Source of the DNA: Hymenopus coronatus
Taxonomy: Eukaryota; Arthropoda; Insecta; Mantodea; Hymenopodidae
Length of the DNA: 64,000 bases
Assembly (NCBI GenBank): GCA_030762935.1
Contig: CM060881.1
Coordinates: forward strand, 104,446,501 to 104,510,500
Reading direction: 5' to 3'
The notes beneath the pieces are model-generated. The model was not told the DNA's origin. It did not search any database and saw only the letters and a program-made list of their open reading frames with translations. Shown piece after piece: positions 22,832 through 34,601 of this stretch. The position numbers and the translations under genes were made by a program. Position 1 is the first letter of the stretch. Every line of letters starts with the position of its first letter.

Positions 22832-23704
22832 ATCTGATGTGCACCATTCACATGACTTTCTCTACATCTCTGCAACAAATTGTAATTAAAAAGCTTATGC
22901 TTTTATTTACTTCATGCCAATTGAGAAACATTAGCAGAAACAGTCTTATTATTTGCTTGCTTGTAAGTAGATGCAAAATGAGCGAGTACCATAGGTTAAA
23001 ATGATAGCTAAAAGCTGAATGCTATGTAACTGAAGTTCCTTTGTTTGTATGGGCAGGAGTTAACAAATTCCTGTATGAAATAATATGTTTTTCAAAGCAG
23101 AAACGAAAAACTAAGAATAGCTTGAAAAATGATCAACTCCACGAAAAAAAAGTACATCACATAAATTTTGTGTTTTAAGGTGCTCTACATTTTTTGTGCG
23201 GTAAGTTTTTGTCCATCTCTTACGGTTTAGCAGTTATTCAAAATCAGTGAAATTCATCCGGAATAAATTACTCTTCAGAGGCTATTCTCAGAACATTCAA
23301 GATATACATTTTATTTGTCGGGTAAATATCCTTAATATACGAAATTTTAATCAAAATCGTTAGAGCCATTTTTAAGAGAATCAAAATTTTCGAAAAAAGT
23401 TCCATGTAAAGGATGGTTGGGGGTGGGGGGATTTTTCTCTAAATCTTCGTGTCGCATCCCTGAAAGATACTAAACTTAAATACCAAGTTTGGTATTTTAT
23501 CGACAGACACACGGACACACACACACAATGCTTTTTTTGATCACAGACACACGGACACACACACACAATGCTTTTTTTGAATATTGGAGACCCTAAAACA
23601 TATATTTCCGGTGAAATCTCGGTATCGAATATACCATGTCTCTATATACTATGTACATAGTGCGTATAGAACAATATGCACATAGTGCGTATAGAGAAAG
23701 TAAT
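22832..23704 (+). repeat. Family A repeat with internal duplications
   Basis: Full order of blocks. Two small tandem duplications: about 40 bp around CACACACAATGCTTTTTTTG (23,503-23,585), and about 29 bp around CACATAGTGCGTATAG in the terminal hairpin (23,650-23,700). Directly followed by the next copy. Confidence 0.8.
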
Positions 23705-23711
23705 AAACTGA

Positions 23712-24522
23712 TCTGTTCCATTCATATGACTTTCTCTACATATTTATTACAACATATTGTTAATAAGCGTATCTTGCTTTCTGCTCCATGTTAATCGAGA
23801 CAAAATTAGCAGAAAGGGTCTTAATACGTGCATGCTTGTTAAGTATAAGTGAAATAAGGGAACACACTAAGCTAAAAACAGTCAAATATTTTAAAAATTG
23901 CTTCAAATTCCTTTGTTTGTGTGGCCAGAAGTTGAAAAATTCCTATGTGAGAAAAATTTATTTTAAATCTGAAACCAATAACAAGAAATATCTCGGTAAC
24001 AGCCAGTAAGACAAAAAAGTACATGCCATAAAGTATGCGTTTTAACGAGATCTATATATTTTGTGAGCAATCTTTTGTCTATCTCTTACGGTTTACCAGT
24101 TATGAAAAATTGAGCAAAATTCATTCAGGATAATGAAGTCTTCATAGGCTATTCCCATAACATTCAAAATGTACATTTTATTTGTCATATAAATATGTTA
24201 AATATAGGAGATTTTAATCAAATTGTTAGAGCCATTTTTGAAAAAAAAATAAATTTTATAATTTTTTGTTCATATAAAGTTTAGTTGCACTTAGGGTGTT
24301 TTCTTGAAAATCTTCGTGAAGCATCCTTTAAACATATTCAACTTAAATATCAAGTTTTGTTTTTAACGCACATTTTATTTTGAGCTATGCTGCCCAGACT
24401 CACGGACTGCTTTTTTTTTATTCAAAGGGTCTCAAAACATGTATTTCTAGTGAAATTTCGGTATCGAAATTTTGGGTAGAATAAAATACCTCTCTATACA
24501 CTATGACATAGTGCATGTAGAG
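23712..24522 (+). repeat. Family A repeat, head-to-tail with previous copy
   Basis: Begins at GATCTGTTCCATTCATATGA only a few bases after the previous GAGAAAGTAA. Ends at CATGTAGAGAAAGT. Confidence 0.8.
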
Positions 24523-24539
24523 AAAGTAAAAACAAAGAA

Positions 24540-24965
24540 AAGAAAGTTAAAAATAACAGAAATTGAAATCCAATGAATTATGAGCATTGTCGATAGGCAA
24601 TAAGTTCCTAGGTTAATTACTAACGCTCATCATACTGTCTGCGACCTTCGGGGTTTCCACCTAGTGATGACCAATTTCTGACGTGGAGTATCCAGCGGTT
24701 GGCGTCCGTTATCTCCGATGATAGGGTGATGATGAAAAAGATGCCGGCGTGGGCTCCGAACCAATTTGGGCCTTGGGGGTTCTCTATATGAGCTAGTCAG
24801 AGTTGAAGGGTGGAAAGATCCGACTTAAAATCGTCATCCTAGAGGCGGGAATCGTGCCAGGAATCGTCAACACGAGTGCCACGAAAGAAACCACCCCTAT
24901 GTATCTGTTCTAAAGTTAAATGTTGCGGATTTGCCTGTGAAGTTAACGGCGGCGTATAAATATAA
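24540..24965. other. GC-richer block between two Family A copies
   Basis: 24,600-24,960 differs in composition from its AT-rich surroundings (GACCTTCGGGGTTTCCACCT, AGCGGTTGGCGTCCGTTATC, AGGCGGGAATCGTGCCAGGA). No ORF of note in any frame. It may be a retroelement untranslated region, but I could not assign it. Confidence 0.35.
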
Positions 24966-24971
24966 CAATAA

Positions 24972-25813
24972 TTAATCTGATGTGTCCATTCACATGACTT
25001 TCTCTAAATCTCTGTAATAAATTATTATTTAAAAGCTTATTCTTCTATGTACTTCATGCTAATCGAGATAAACATTAGCAGAAATAACCTTATTAATTGC
25101 TTCCTAGTAAGCTGCAGTTATATTCTAGGCTAAAGCGATAGTCATATCTTTTAAAAGCCAGTTGCTATGTGATTGAAATCCATTTTTATGGCCTGATCAG
25201 AAATTGACAAAGTCCCGTATGAGAAATGTTTTGAGTATTTTAAAACTGAAACAATAATAAGAAACATTTGGAGAATGTTTAATTAGACGAAAAACTGTAT
25301 ATGACATAAATTGCGTATTTTTAAGAGATATACATTTGTTTTATAGTAAGTTTTTATCTACTTGTTACGATTTACCAGCTATGGAAAATTCAATGGAGAA
25401 ACCACAACGAGGAATTCTTTAGAGGATATTGCCAGAAAATTCAAAGTATACATTTATTTGTGGTGTAAACATCTTTAATATACGGTATTTTAATAACAGT
25501 CATTAGTCATTTTTTAGAATTTTTTTCACGTATAGGGTAATTTGGGTTGATGAGATTTTTCTCAAAATCTTCGTGTCGCATTCTAGGAAGATATTGAACT
25601 TAAATATCAAGTTTAATATTGCACCGACTTTTCGCTTTTGTGTTATCGTGTTCACAGATAAGCAGACGCACGGACACACGCGGACTTTTTTTCTAAAAAT
25701 GGTTTTTTATACAGGGGACCATAAAACGAGTATTTCCTATGAAATCTCAGTATCGAGTTTTTGGGTGGAGTGCTCTATCTTCTCTACCTATGTACAATGT
25801 ATTATGTAAAAAA
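24972..25813 (+). repeat. Family A repeat, near full length
   Basis: TGTGTCCATTCACATGACTT to CTACCTATGTACAATGTATT; ends in an A-run. A deletion removes part of the GTAGAAGGGAAATAAGG block. Confidence 0.8.
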
Positions 25814-25814
25814 A

Positions 25815-26680
25815 AAAATTAAACTAATCTAAACAAATACTTGTTTTGAATAATGGAAATTTGAACAATGGAAACAGAAGAAAACTAAGCAAAATAAGAA
25901 CCTATGATAAACTGTAAATATTAAAGTGAATAGAAATTGAAGTGAATTACAAAATCGGGTAATCTAAGAAATTCATTTCAACATTCACTAATAAAAGTGT
26001 TCATATTAATAGTTTGAAATGTTTTAGTATCAGGAATATTTACACTCATTAGCAAAATTAGCTGCATGTGCCTGCGTGCACGCACGCGCGTATGTGTCGT
26101 GATGTGTATCTGTATTATAAGCATGATTATCACTATAGTATACTGCCGTACTTTTCTTACGCCTACAGAAAATGTGACAGCTAAACAATAGAAAAAGTCA
26201 TTTGAATATATAACACATTTAAATAATATAGAATCAACTTTCATGCAACAATTGCAACCATAAAGCATAAACTGCAGGGTTGAAACAGACAAAAGTCGAC
26301 TCAATACAAAACTAAATTAATATACCAGGTGGTTCACCAGACTCTTAATATTTTTTGAGATAGGCAACACTTCATACTCTGCAACCAATAAGGTCAATTC
26401 CGATCTTGTTCGTCAACTATTTGGTAACCACGCAAATATAGCCTGTTTTCATACGAAAATAGACCTTAGCAACAATAGTTACGTACATTCCAAAAGCAAG
26501 CGCTTAATAACTCCTGTTACAGTACGTGTAATACCAATAGGTTTGCTGTCATTTGTACGGCAACGTAAATTATAATGAATGAAGGTTAAACGAACGGCTT
26601 AAGCTACAAAAAGGAGTCGCACAACGTTATAAAGAGATCAGAATCGGAGAGGGAGACATGTGTGAAACAATATCTACAAG
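25815..26680. other. Unassigned DNA
   Basis: No gene identified. A 108-codon minus frame at 25,978-26,304 lacks recognisable domains. GTGCACGCACGCGCG near 26,075 is a short alternating purine-pyrimidine stretch. Confidence 0.4.
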
Positions 26681-26689
26681 TATTAATGG

Positions 26690-26780
26690 AACCCACGGGC
26701 ACAACTGGTTAATTCCTTGTTCCCTCATCACCGCCAACGTGTCAGGGGTTCGGGTCCCACAGTCTGCGTGCACTTTTTTT
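26690..26780 (+). other. tRNA-like segment (SINE head or tRNA pseudogene)
   Basis: A-box-like GGCACAACTGGTTAATTCC and B-box-like AGGGGTTCGGGTCCCACAG about 50 bp apart, as in a tRNA with a long variable arm. No other copy in the window, and the acceptor stem does not pair well. Confidence 0.4.
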
Positions 26781-27117
26781 ACTTCTTTACGTGATCCATT
26801 AAGGTTCAGTAGTGTGACAAATACTTAGATAAGTGTTTGTCACATTAATAAATGTAAGTGTAAACTAAAAGGTATACAAATTAAGAACAAACGGCACTTC
26901 ATTTTACGTGTTCCTCAGGTTTAGATCCTTAATTTTCATTCTAATTGTTTTGAAAAGACCTCACTAAGACTTTAAATAATACTGGCCTAATAAAGTTAGA
27001 ATAAACATAAATAAAGAGGACAATAAAAGAAACAAATAGGCAAGTTAACAAATGTTCTGATATCCCATTTAGTGTGTGTCAAATTTGGAAGAAAGAAAGC
27101 GGGGGAAAAAAGGTCAA

Positions 27118-27200
27118 CGTTATGGTAAGATTCGAACCTAAAATCTTAGAACTCAAACTAACAGCGCGCGTTAACCAAATACGCTACTCTTTAGCTATAG
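27118..27200 (-). other. tRNA-like segment (SINE head or tRNA pseudogene)
   Basis: Minus strand reads TAGCGTATTTGGTTAACGCG (A-box) and TTTTAGGTTCGAATCTTACC (B-box) at tRNA-like spacing. Not a convincing full cloverleaf. Confidence 0.45.
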
Positions 27201-27209
27201 CTTGCAGAC

Positions 27210-28280
27210 CCAAAGTCCATAATGTTGCCTTGTAGAAGAGGAGTTTCGGTAACGATGTTTTCAGGTTACACTGTAATCTGCAGGTTGCATAAAACCAGAA
27301 AATAAGGGACAGGTGAACCACATTGTATAAGTTTATCATAAATTGTAAATAGCTTGAAATTGTTAAGTTTCTTATTTTGAATATGAATGTTTAACTATAC
27401 TTTGAAATTATTTACATTAATGACGTAGATTCAAATAGTAGTTTCTAACAAATTCTGTTACAACCTGTTTGTTTGTGCATATTTACCTATAACTCATGTG
27501 TTTTACTGTTGTATATTGGCATTGTTTAAAATTGAAGTTAATACTCCTGGTTAGAATCAAATAGTGAATAAGTATGATATGATGGTATTGTGGAACACTT
27601 TGTCGTCATGTTCATTTTAAAGAAGTAAAATCAAGATTTTTCCAAAATAATTTCGCAAAAGTCGATGTAAACATTAATTCTCGCCAGAATCATAGAACGC
27701 TAAAGAAGGGATCTAAAATACTTTTTCAAATAAGTTTTATTGCATACCTTTATTCTATGTAGGTTTTAACAGAATCTTTGGTTCATTGCTTATCATTTCA
27801 TTCAAAAATGCACTTTTGTCATAAGTGGTGTAACGAGAGCTGCAATTTTAATCGATAAATATTCGAGCAACTTGTAAATTCTAGAGAATAGTTGTAGCTC
27901 AAGTTGTGTTTAGTAAGAATATTTCGTGAATAAAATAACCACGAATAGCCTATATGAACACGAAGAATAATGTTCCCATAATCGTATTTGTCTTTACGCA
28001 TATTTACACTAAAATTATTGCAACTTGATGTCCATATACTAAATTTCAGATCTCTTTGTATTACTAGATTATATTATTGTGGCGTAACATAAACACAGAT
28101 CTCTTTATATTGTTACATTCTATTATTTTGGCTTCTCATTAATAAAGCATAAATGCTATTAATATGTCTATTAGAACTTCCGCCACTATGTGCGGGAATA
28201 TCACTACACACTGATATTCAGAGATAAAACAAATGCACGTGGGTGCGATAACTTTAGAAAGACCATTGCACGTATGATAA
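27210..28280. other. Unassigned AT-rich DNA
   Basis: Nothing recognised on either strand. Confidence 0.45.
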
Positions 28281-28283
28281 AAA

Positions 28284-29133
28284 ATGCTGTGTGTTCCATT
28301 CACATGCCTTTCCTACATCTCTGCAACAAATTATCGTTAAAAAGCTTGTTCTATTTACTTAATACTAATCGAAAACAGTTAGCAGAAATAGTCTTATTAC
28401 TTGCTTCCTTTCAAGTAGAAGCGAAATAAGGGAGTACCATAGGTTAAAGTGATAGACAAAAGCTGGCTGCTATGTGACTGAAGATTCTTTGTTTGAAAGG
28501 ACGGGAGTTGACAAAGTCTTGTGTGAGAAAAGTATAATTTTTAAAGCTGAAACCAAAAACAAGGAATATCTCAAAAACGATCAACTCCATGAAAAAAAAT
28601 GCATATAACATAAATTGTGTGTTTTAAAGTGCTCTACAGCTTTTGTGTTTTAAGTTCTTTTCCATCTCATACGGTTTAACAGTTATGCAAAATTCCGTAA
28701 AATCCATCCAGAATAAGCTTCAGAGGCTCTTCCCAGAAAATTGAATATATACATTGTATTTGTCAGGTAAATATCTTTAATGTATGATATTTTAATCAAA
28801 ATCGTTACAGCCATTTTTGAGAAAATCAAAATTTTCGAAAAAAAGTTCCATATAAAGGGTAGTTGGGGGTGGGTGTTTTCAAAATCTTCAAGTTGCATTC
28901 CTGGAATATATTAAATTTATATACCAAGTTTGGTATTTTACCAGCTTTTCGTTTTTGACTTATCGTGTTCACAGACACACGGACTCGCACAGAAATTTTT
29001 GTGAAAATATTCTTTTTGGATACAGGGGACCCCAAAACATATATTTCCGGTGAAATCTCGGTATCCAATTTTTGGGTTGAGTGCAATACCTTCTCCATAC
29101 ACCATGTACATCGTACTTATAGAGAGAGTAAAA
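28284..29133 (+). repeat. Family A repeat, near full length
   Basis: GTGTTCCATTCACATGCCTT to CACCATGTACATCGTACTTA and GAGAGAGT; clear CCAAGTTTGGTATTTTACCA block at 28,924. Confidence 0.8.
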
Positions 29134-29139
29134 AGGTGT

Positions 29140-29635
29140 TATAGAAAAAAATATTAAAATACAGAGATAATGAGTTCCGATTGTTTGGAATTTTACACGC
29201 CAATGTACTGGCTTGGACACTTCCGATGACTATATGTGGTGAACGAAATAGTTATGGCACTAAATACCTATACACTTATTTACTACGAGGAATATATAAA
29301 TTTATCATAAAATTCTATTATATCCTTAAATAATACCATAGTAAAGCCTTACATTTTTATTAAAATTGGGTTTATATTTAAATTAAAATATTTAAGATTT
29401 TTAAACAGATTGGTTTGTAGTAGTTAAATTTATGATATATTTTGAGCTCTATGATATACAAAAATGTCTTCCATATTATCATTAATTTGAGTATAACTCA
29501 TTTTCTTTCTAATTTTTATTCATCAAATTTAGAAAAAAATCCAATATGTAGGTACCTGATACCAACTTTATATCGCTAAATGTAAAATCCGTTAAGCTAT
29601 GAAAGTTAATAAATACATCTTAAATCATGTATTTT
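29140..29635. other. Unassigned AT-rich DNA
   Basis: No recognisable feature. Confidence 0.45.
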
Positions 29636-29915
29636 TTATTTTCTCTACTTCATACATAGCTAGAGAAGATATTGCATTCCATCCAAAATTCGATACTGTG
29701 ATTTCATCGGAAATACACATTTATGATCTCCCGGATAAAAATAATAAATTTAAAAAAAGCATTTTTGGAAAAAAGGTCTGTGTGAATGTGTGTATGTGTC
29801 CTTGTGTTTGTGAACAGCATATCTCAAAAACGAAAAATTGATAAATAGAAAACTTGATATTTATGTATAGTTTCTTCCAACAATGCTATATGAGAATGTT
29901 CAAAAAAATCCTCCA
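29636..29915 (-). repeat. Family A repeat, 3' third
   Basis: TTTTCTCTACTTCATACATA, ATTCGATACTGTGATTTCAT and GTGAACAGCATATCTCAAAA; truncated at CCTCCACC. Confidence 0.7.
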
Positions 29916-29919
29916 CCAC

Positions 29920-30190
29920 ACAATAGCCACAACCCTCTTTGACTAGAGTTGGAGAAGCAACTTTGTGATGTCAATAGCTCACTGGGTTTGGATATGCATG
30001 ACGCAATAAAGAGAGAATAAAAGATAAAGAAATAGGAAATGGAGCAAAATAAGGAAAAGAAAATATTTGAGAGTTCAGCGATTATTAATTTGACGTACTT
30101 CTTTTCTTCAATGGATTATCCTCATCTTTGGTGGAGTTACACCACCACGGAGTTACAGGCCAATGACTTTGGTCAGTAAGCTTTCAAATA
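29920..30190. other. Unassigned DNA
   Basis: No feature recognised. Confidence 0.35.
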
Positions 30191-30194
30191 GTAA

Positions 30195-30405
30195 GCAAAC
30201 TTTGGATCATAGACTGTGTGATCAGCCCAGTTCTGGTATTGGCGAAAAAGTAGAAGGAAATGGAAATAAAGGGGAAAATGCACCGATTATTATTTCCATT
30301 TCTCATTCCACCTCCCTCCTCCTTTCTCTATATATTTACCTCTTCGTATGTAGGCATTACATCCCCAGGACTTATAAGCCAGCGCTTGGGATCAGACGCG
30401 TGTAG
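30195..30405 (-). repeat. S6-like repeat body, partial
   Basis: Minus strand contains TTCCATTTCCTTC and GGGCTGATCACACAGTCTAT, parallel to TTCCTTTCCTTC and TCGGGCTGATCACTCAT in the S6 copy at 12,000-12,235. No clear tRNA-like head here. Confidence 0.35.
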
Positions 30406-30409
30406 AGAT

Positions 30410-31895
30410 GCCGAGGCTCTGGACCAGAGAGAAGCGTGATTAGCTCAATACCTGGTATGAAAGAGAGGAAGTGGTTGATATGAAATGCCGATGAAATTCA
30501 TGATACAAAATTGATTATGGAGCATTTGCCGAAATGAAAGACTAGATCAGAGAGAAGCTAGGTTGGATGATGATCCATATTACCAGTGTAATGTGTTTAT
30601 GTGGTGGTAGAACACGAATGTATGGTTTGTAACATGTATGTGTGAAATGATGTAATAAGTTTTATGTCACAACATTTTATGAGTGGACATTCAGTAATTC
30701 TATATAAGTAAAATTAAGAAATCTCGTCTCTTATATTACAGGTCAAGAGGTCATAGATTTTGGAACTGTGCATGTGATACACATGTGTCCTTATAAGGAA
30801 ATATGTAACTCATTCTGGAATATTCTGGAATATTATTGCTGGGGACAACGCGTTAGAAGTGCTTTCAAATAATTGTACAAATAGCCCTCAGAACGTCATG
30901 TTTGGGAGACTCACACACTGACAGGTTTACAGGACACTAGTCCATATTTTCAATAAGTCCATTTTGTATTGTTCTTCACTGGACTTAAGTTTCTGAAACA
31001 TTCAAAGCACCTCCAGATGACCTAGTCCTTTAGATCGACACCTGACCAACTGCTATCTTTAACAAAGTTCAGCTCTTCAGGCTATCAATCCAAGTAGCTG
31101 AGTTGGTCAGCTTAATCGTGCCGAGAGTTAGAAACCAGGAATTCGAGTTGTAAATGCTATCGCGGCTCCAGCATACTCGCTGTGTAAAAATTAAAATTGC
31201 AGATTGTGGCAAGTCCTGGCGTGCTGTCTAAAAACTACGGACATTTTAAAAATCTGATAAGAAACACTACTATTTATCATTGTTATCAACTCCATGGCAT
31301 TGGCCTTCTGGCCAGTTACGTTCTTCATTCCACAGCCTTGGGATTTCTTGCCAGCAGATGGATACTTTCAGGTTGTTTTGGGTATTCGACAACCCTCCAT
31401 TCTATCATTTTGTTTTGTGTGTTTTAACTTTATCTATTAGGGATGTAATTTGCAATTTTTTTCGTATATCTTAACTTCTATTCAGCATCCAACATGCATT
31501 ATCATACAACTCCGATGAAAAGGCCCTGATTTATAGGCTTTGTTTGGGAATCCTTTCTTCTTTTGTTTAAAATTCTTCGGATTATTCCACATAACGCTGG
31601 ATATTTATTTGCACGCCTCTGTCATAGTTGTAGGAAATATGATTTCAAAGATAGTTAAAATCTGAAATGTGTACCTATGATACATTTTTATCCAACTGGA
31701 ACTTAACATGAGCTTTCTCTATTGATATTTTACAATTATTTCTTTGATATTTTATTTAATGTGTAATATTTATATTGTTCAGGATATCAAGTATTATAGG
31801 AGCTCTAGATTGTAGCACTACTGTAATTAATATAAAACTTCTTATATAACTCCAGCTCAATACCCTTATTCATTTGATTACTCATAATTGCTACA
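30410..31895. other. Unassigned DNA
   Basis: About 1.5 kb without a recognised gene. AAGTAGCTGAGTTGGTCAGC near 31,093 resembles a pol III A-box with a weak B-box after it, perhaps an eroded SINE. Confidence 0.35.
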
Positions 31896-31898
31896 TTT

Positions 31899-31899
31899 C

Positions 31900-31933
<34 letters not shown>

Positions 31934-31934
31934 T
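31899..31934. repeat. (ATT)n microsatellite
   Basis: Twelve ATT units in a row, next to a LINE RT fragment. Confidence 0.95.
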
Positions 31935-31939
31935 TCATC

Positions 31940-32250
31940 ATCATCTCCCAGTTTTAGCAGGAGTCAGGCGACAAGTACTTGATCGTCAGCATACAAAATT
32001 GTGTTCACAAAATAAAATCTCACAATTTCTATTCCTCTGAAAACAGATTCATTCCATTTAGTAATACTTTCCTATATATGCATAATAAACAATGTTGTTC
32101 ACAAGGTACAACCCTAACTCACTTCTTGATTTGAGGAAGCGAATTTTTCCTTATTTTATATCCAGTATCAATACAGACACCCTATGGACTTTTTATAACA
32201 TATATTATTAGATGACGTGAAAATCCTCTATTTGTTAAAACACCTCACTG
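31940..32250 (-). pseudogene. LINE reverse-transcriptase fragment (first lineage)
   Basis: Minus strand encodes, through stops and frameshifts, HLIIYVIKSP then CIDTGYKIRKNSLPQIK, a degraded VRQGCxLSxTLF-like stretch, ITKWNESVFRGIEI and NTILYADDQVLVA. These match RT motifs 3-5 in order, YADD (about 31,982-32,000) being the catalytic motif. The fragment ends where Family A begins at 32,268. Flanking LINE parts are missing. The YADDQ signature and TGYKI block differ from the RT at 60.6 kb, so a separate lineage. Confidence 0.7.
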
Positions 32251-32267
32251 TTGTGGTCGTTTAGTAT

Positions 32268-33030
32268 TGTACTAAATACATAGAGTATAGAGAAGGTATT
32301 GTATTGCACCCCAAAATTCAATACCAAGATTTCACCGGAAATACATGTTTTGGGAGCCTAAAAAAAGCATTTTAGAAAAAATGTCCGTGGGTGGCATAGC
32401 TCAAAAACAAAAAGTCAGCTAAACACCAAACTTCATATTTAAGTTTAGTATCTTCCAAGCTTGCGGCACGAATATTTTCAGGAAAATCCCTCCACCGTCA
32501 ACAATCCTTTACATGAAAAAAAATTCAAAATTTTAACATTTTCAAAAATGGTTTTAACGATATTTACTAAAATCTTTTATATTTAAGATAGATAAGAAGT
32601 AAAGCGTATATTTTTAATTTTCTTGGAATAGCCTCTGAGACCTCTTTGATGAATTTTTCATAGGTTGTAAACAGTAAGAGACAGACAAAAAGTTACTACA
32701 CAAAAAATGTATACCTCATTAAAACATACAATTTATGTCATACACATTTTCTCGAAGAATTTACTGTTTTTGAGATATTCATTGTAATTGGTTTTAGTTT
32801 TAAAATACTTAAACCATCTTATACATGAACCTGTGAACACCTGGCCACGCAAAGAAACGGATTTCTATGCCATAGCAACTACATTTTAAAGGTTTTGACT
32901 GTCGGCTTAATCTTGTGCATTCCTTTATTTCCCTCTTACTTATAAGGAACTCATTAAGACCAATGCTGCTAATGTTTATTTTGATTAGCATGAAGTAGAT
33001 ACAAGGAACAGCCTATTAACAATAATTTTT
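32268..33030 (-). repeat. Family A repeat, 5' tip lost
   Basis: AGAGTATAGAGAAGGTATTG, ACCAAGATTTCACCGGAAAT, TTGGAATAGCCTCTGAGACC, and GATTAGCATGAAGTAGATAC, stopping at AACAATAATTTTT where an S4 SINE begins. Confidence 0.8.
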
Positions 33031-33277
33031 GACTGCCTTCGTGGTCGAATGGTCAGCCAGCTGAGTTCTCACCCGAAGGTCCCGAGTTCGATTCCCGGCT
33101 GGGGCGAGGAAATGTTCCTTAACCAGAATTATTCCCTATCCCTCACATAGTCTGGAAGTATGAATTTCAGAGTGATGTACGTGTGTTTAGCATTTTAAAA
33201 CTAATTAACCTAACGCTCTAAAAAACACAAGCCTTAGCCCCCGATATGGATATTGAAGTTAAAGGAGGCTATACAAA
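33031..33277 (+). repeat. tRNA-derived SINE, family S4
   Basis: Head TTCGTGGTCGAATGGTCAGC (A-box), CCCGAGTTCGATTCCCGGCT (B-box), then body AATTATTCCCTATCCCTCAC, TGAATTTCAGAGTGATGTAC and GGATATTGAAGTTAAAGGAG. It lies between a minus and a plus Family A copy, at their facing 5' ends. Confidence 0.7.
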
Positions 33278-33284
33278 TGAAAGA

Positions 33285-33977
33285 ATTACACCTCTGCAAT
33301 AAATTCTTCTTAAAAAGTTCATTCTTCTATTTGCCTAATGCTAATTGAGGTAAACAATAACAGAAATAGTTTTATTACTCGTTTCCTTGTAAGTAGAAGG
33401 AAAAATAAGAGAATGACAGTCAAAAGCTGGTTGCTATAAGATTGAAGTTCCTTTGTTTGTATGACCAGCAGAAAAAAATAAGTATTCAAAAGCTGAAACC
33501 AATAACAAGGAATATCCCAAAAATGGTCAACTCCATGAAAAAGCATAGAACATAAATTGTGTGCTTTAACGAGCTCTACATTTGCCCATGTCTTGCGGTT
33601 TACCAGTTATGCAAAACTCCGCAAAATCCATCCAGAAGAAGCGAGGCTTTTCCCAGAAAATTGAATAAGTACATTTTATTTAGCATGTAAACATCTTTAA
33701 TATACAATATTTTAATCAAAATCAGTAGAGCCGTTTTTGAGAAAGTTAAAATTTTCGAAAGTTTTTTCATGTAAAGGTTTTTGAGCTATGCTGCCCACAT
33801 ACCACACTCATACACTCAGACATACTTACAGACAGTCACATACAAACACGAACATTTTTCTAAAAATGCTTATTTGGTTTCAGGGGGTCCTAAAACATGT
33901 ATTTCTGGTGAAAACTCGATAACGAATTTTTGGGTGCATTACAATACCTACTCTATGTACATAGTACGTATAGTTAA
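33285..33977 (+). repeat. Family A repeat, 5' tip lost
   Basis: Starts at CACCTCTGCAATAAATTCTT just after the S4 SINE; lacks the CCAAGTTTGGTATTTAACGG segment; ends at CTATGTACATAGTACGTATA and GTTAAAGT. Confidence 0.8.
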
Positions 33978-33979
33978 AG

Positions 33980-34025
33980 TAATAATTTGTTACAGAGATG
34001 TAGAGAAAGCACATCCGATGTTTTA
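33980..34025 (-). repeat. Family A 5'-tip fragment, inverted
   Basis: AATTTGTTACAGAGATGTAG then AGAAAGCACATC: only the first ~40 bp of the family, placed tail-to-tail against the plus copy. Confidence 0.6.
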
Positions 34026-34029
34026 ATGC

Positions 34030-34600
34030 AAAGCATAGTGCACGGTGTTAAAGAATAAGTGAGACACAGGGGAGCACATTTAATTCACATTTACCAAGAA
34101 TCATCATTAAAGAAACCTTTTTTCAGTTCAGCTGGGTAGAAAGAATGATGAATAATACATTTAAAAGATCCGCCTTACCACCTTTGAATCTCTACGCACC
34201 TCAGATACGGCTGTATATTGGTTAGCAGAACAGAAACAAAAGAAGAGCCAGAAAGCGTAGATTCTCTTGTAGAACAAAGTGCCTCAGGGTGTAATCTAAG
34301 TTCAATGTTAGCTGAGCTTACAGTGAGTTCAAAACAGCCGTCTTAAAGGCGCTCTCGTTCCCAAGAATGGGAATTACACTACACAAGGAATGCCGATGGC
34401 AAAGCCGGTTACCCTACAACTACGGAATTCAAAATAAGAAAGAGAGGCACTTATTTTTTCTTCTTTTGACACGAATAACGACAATATTAGAGGGCATGTT
34501 GCGGCGCTTTGTGCTTTAAGTAGGCTCATAAAACCTTTATGCGTAGAAATTGTTTCACGGAATAACAAAATCCATTTTAAATTGCATACTCGGATTACTG
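34030..34600. other. Unassigned DNA
   Basis: No gene identified; the long minus frame from 34,374 runs into a Family A copy and is not credible. Confidence 0.4.
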
Positions 34601-34601
34601 G

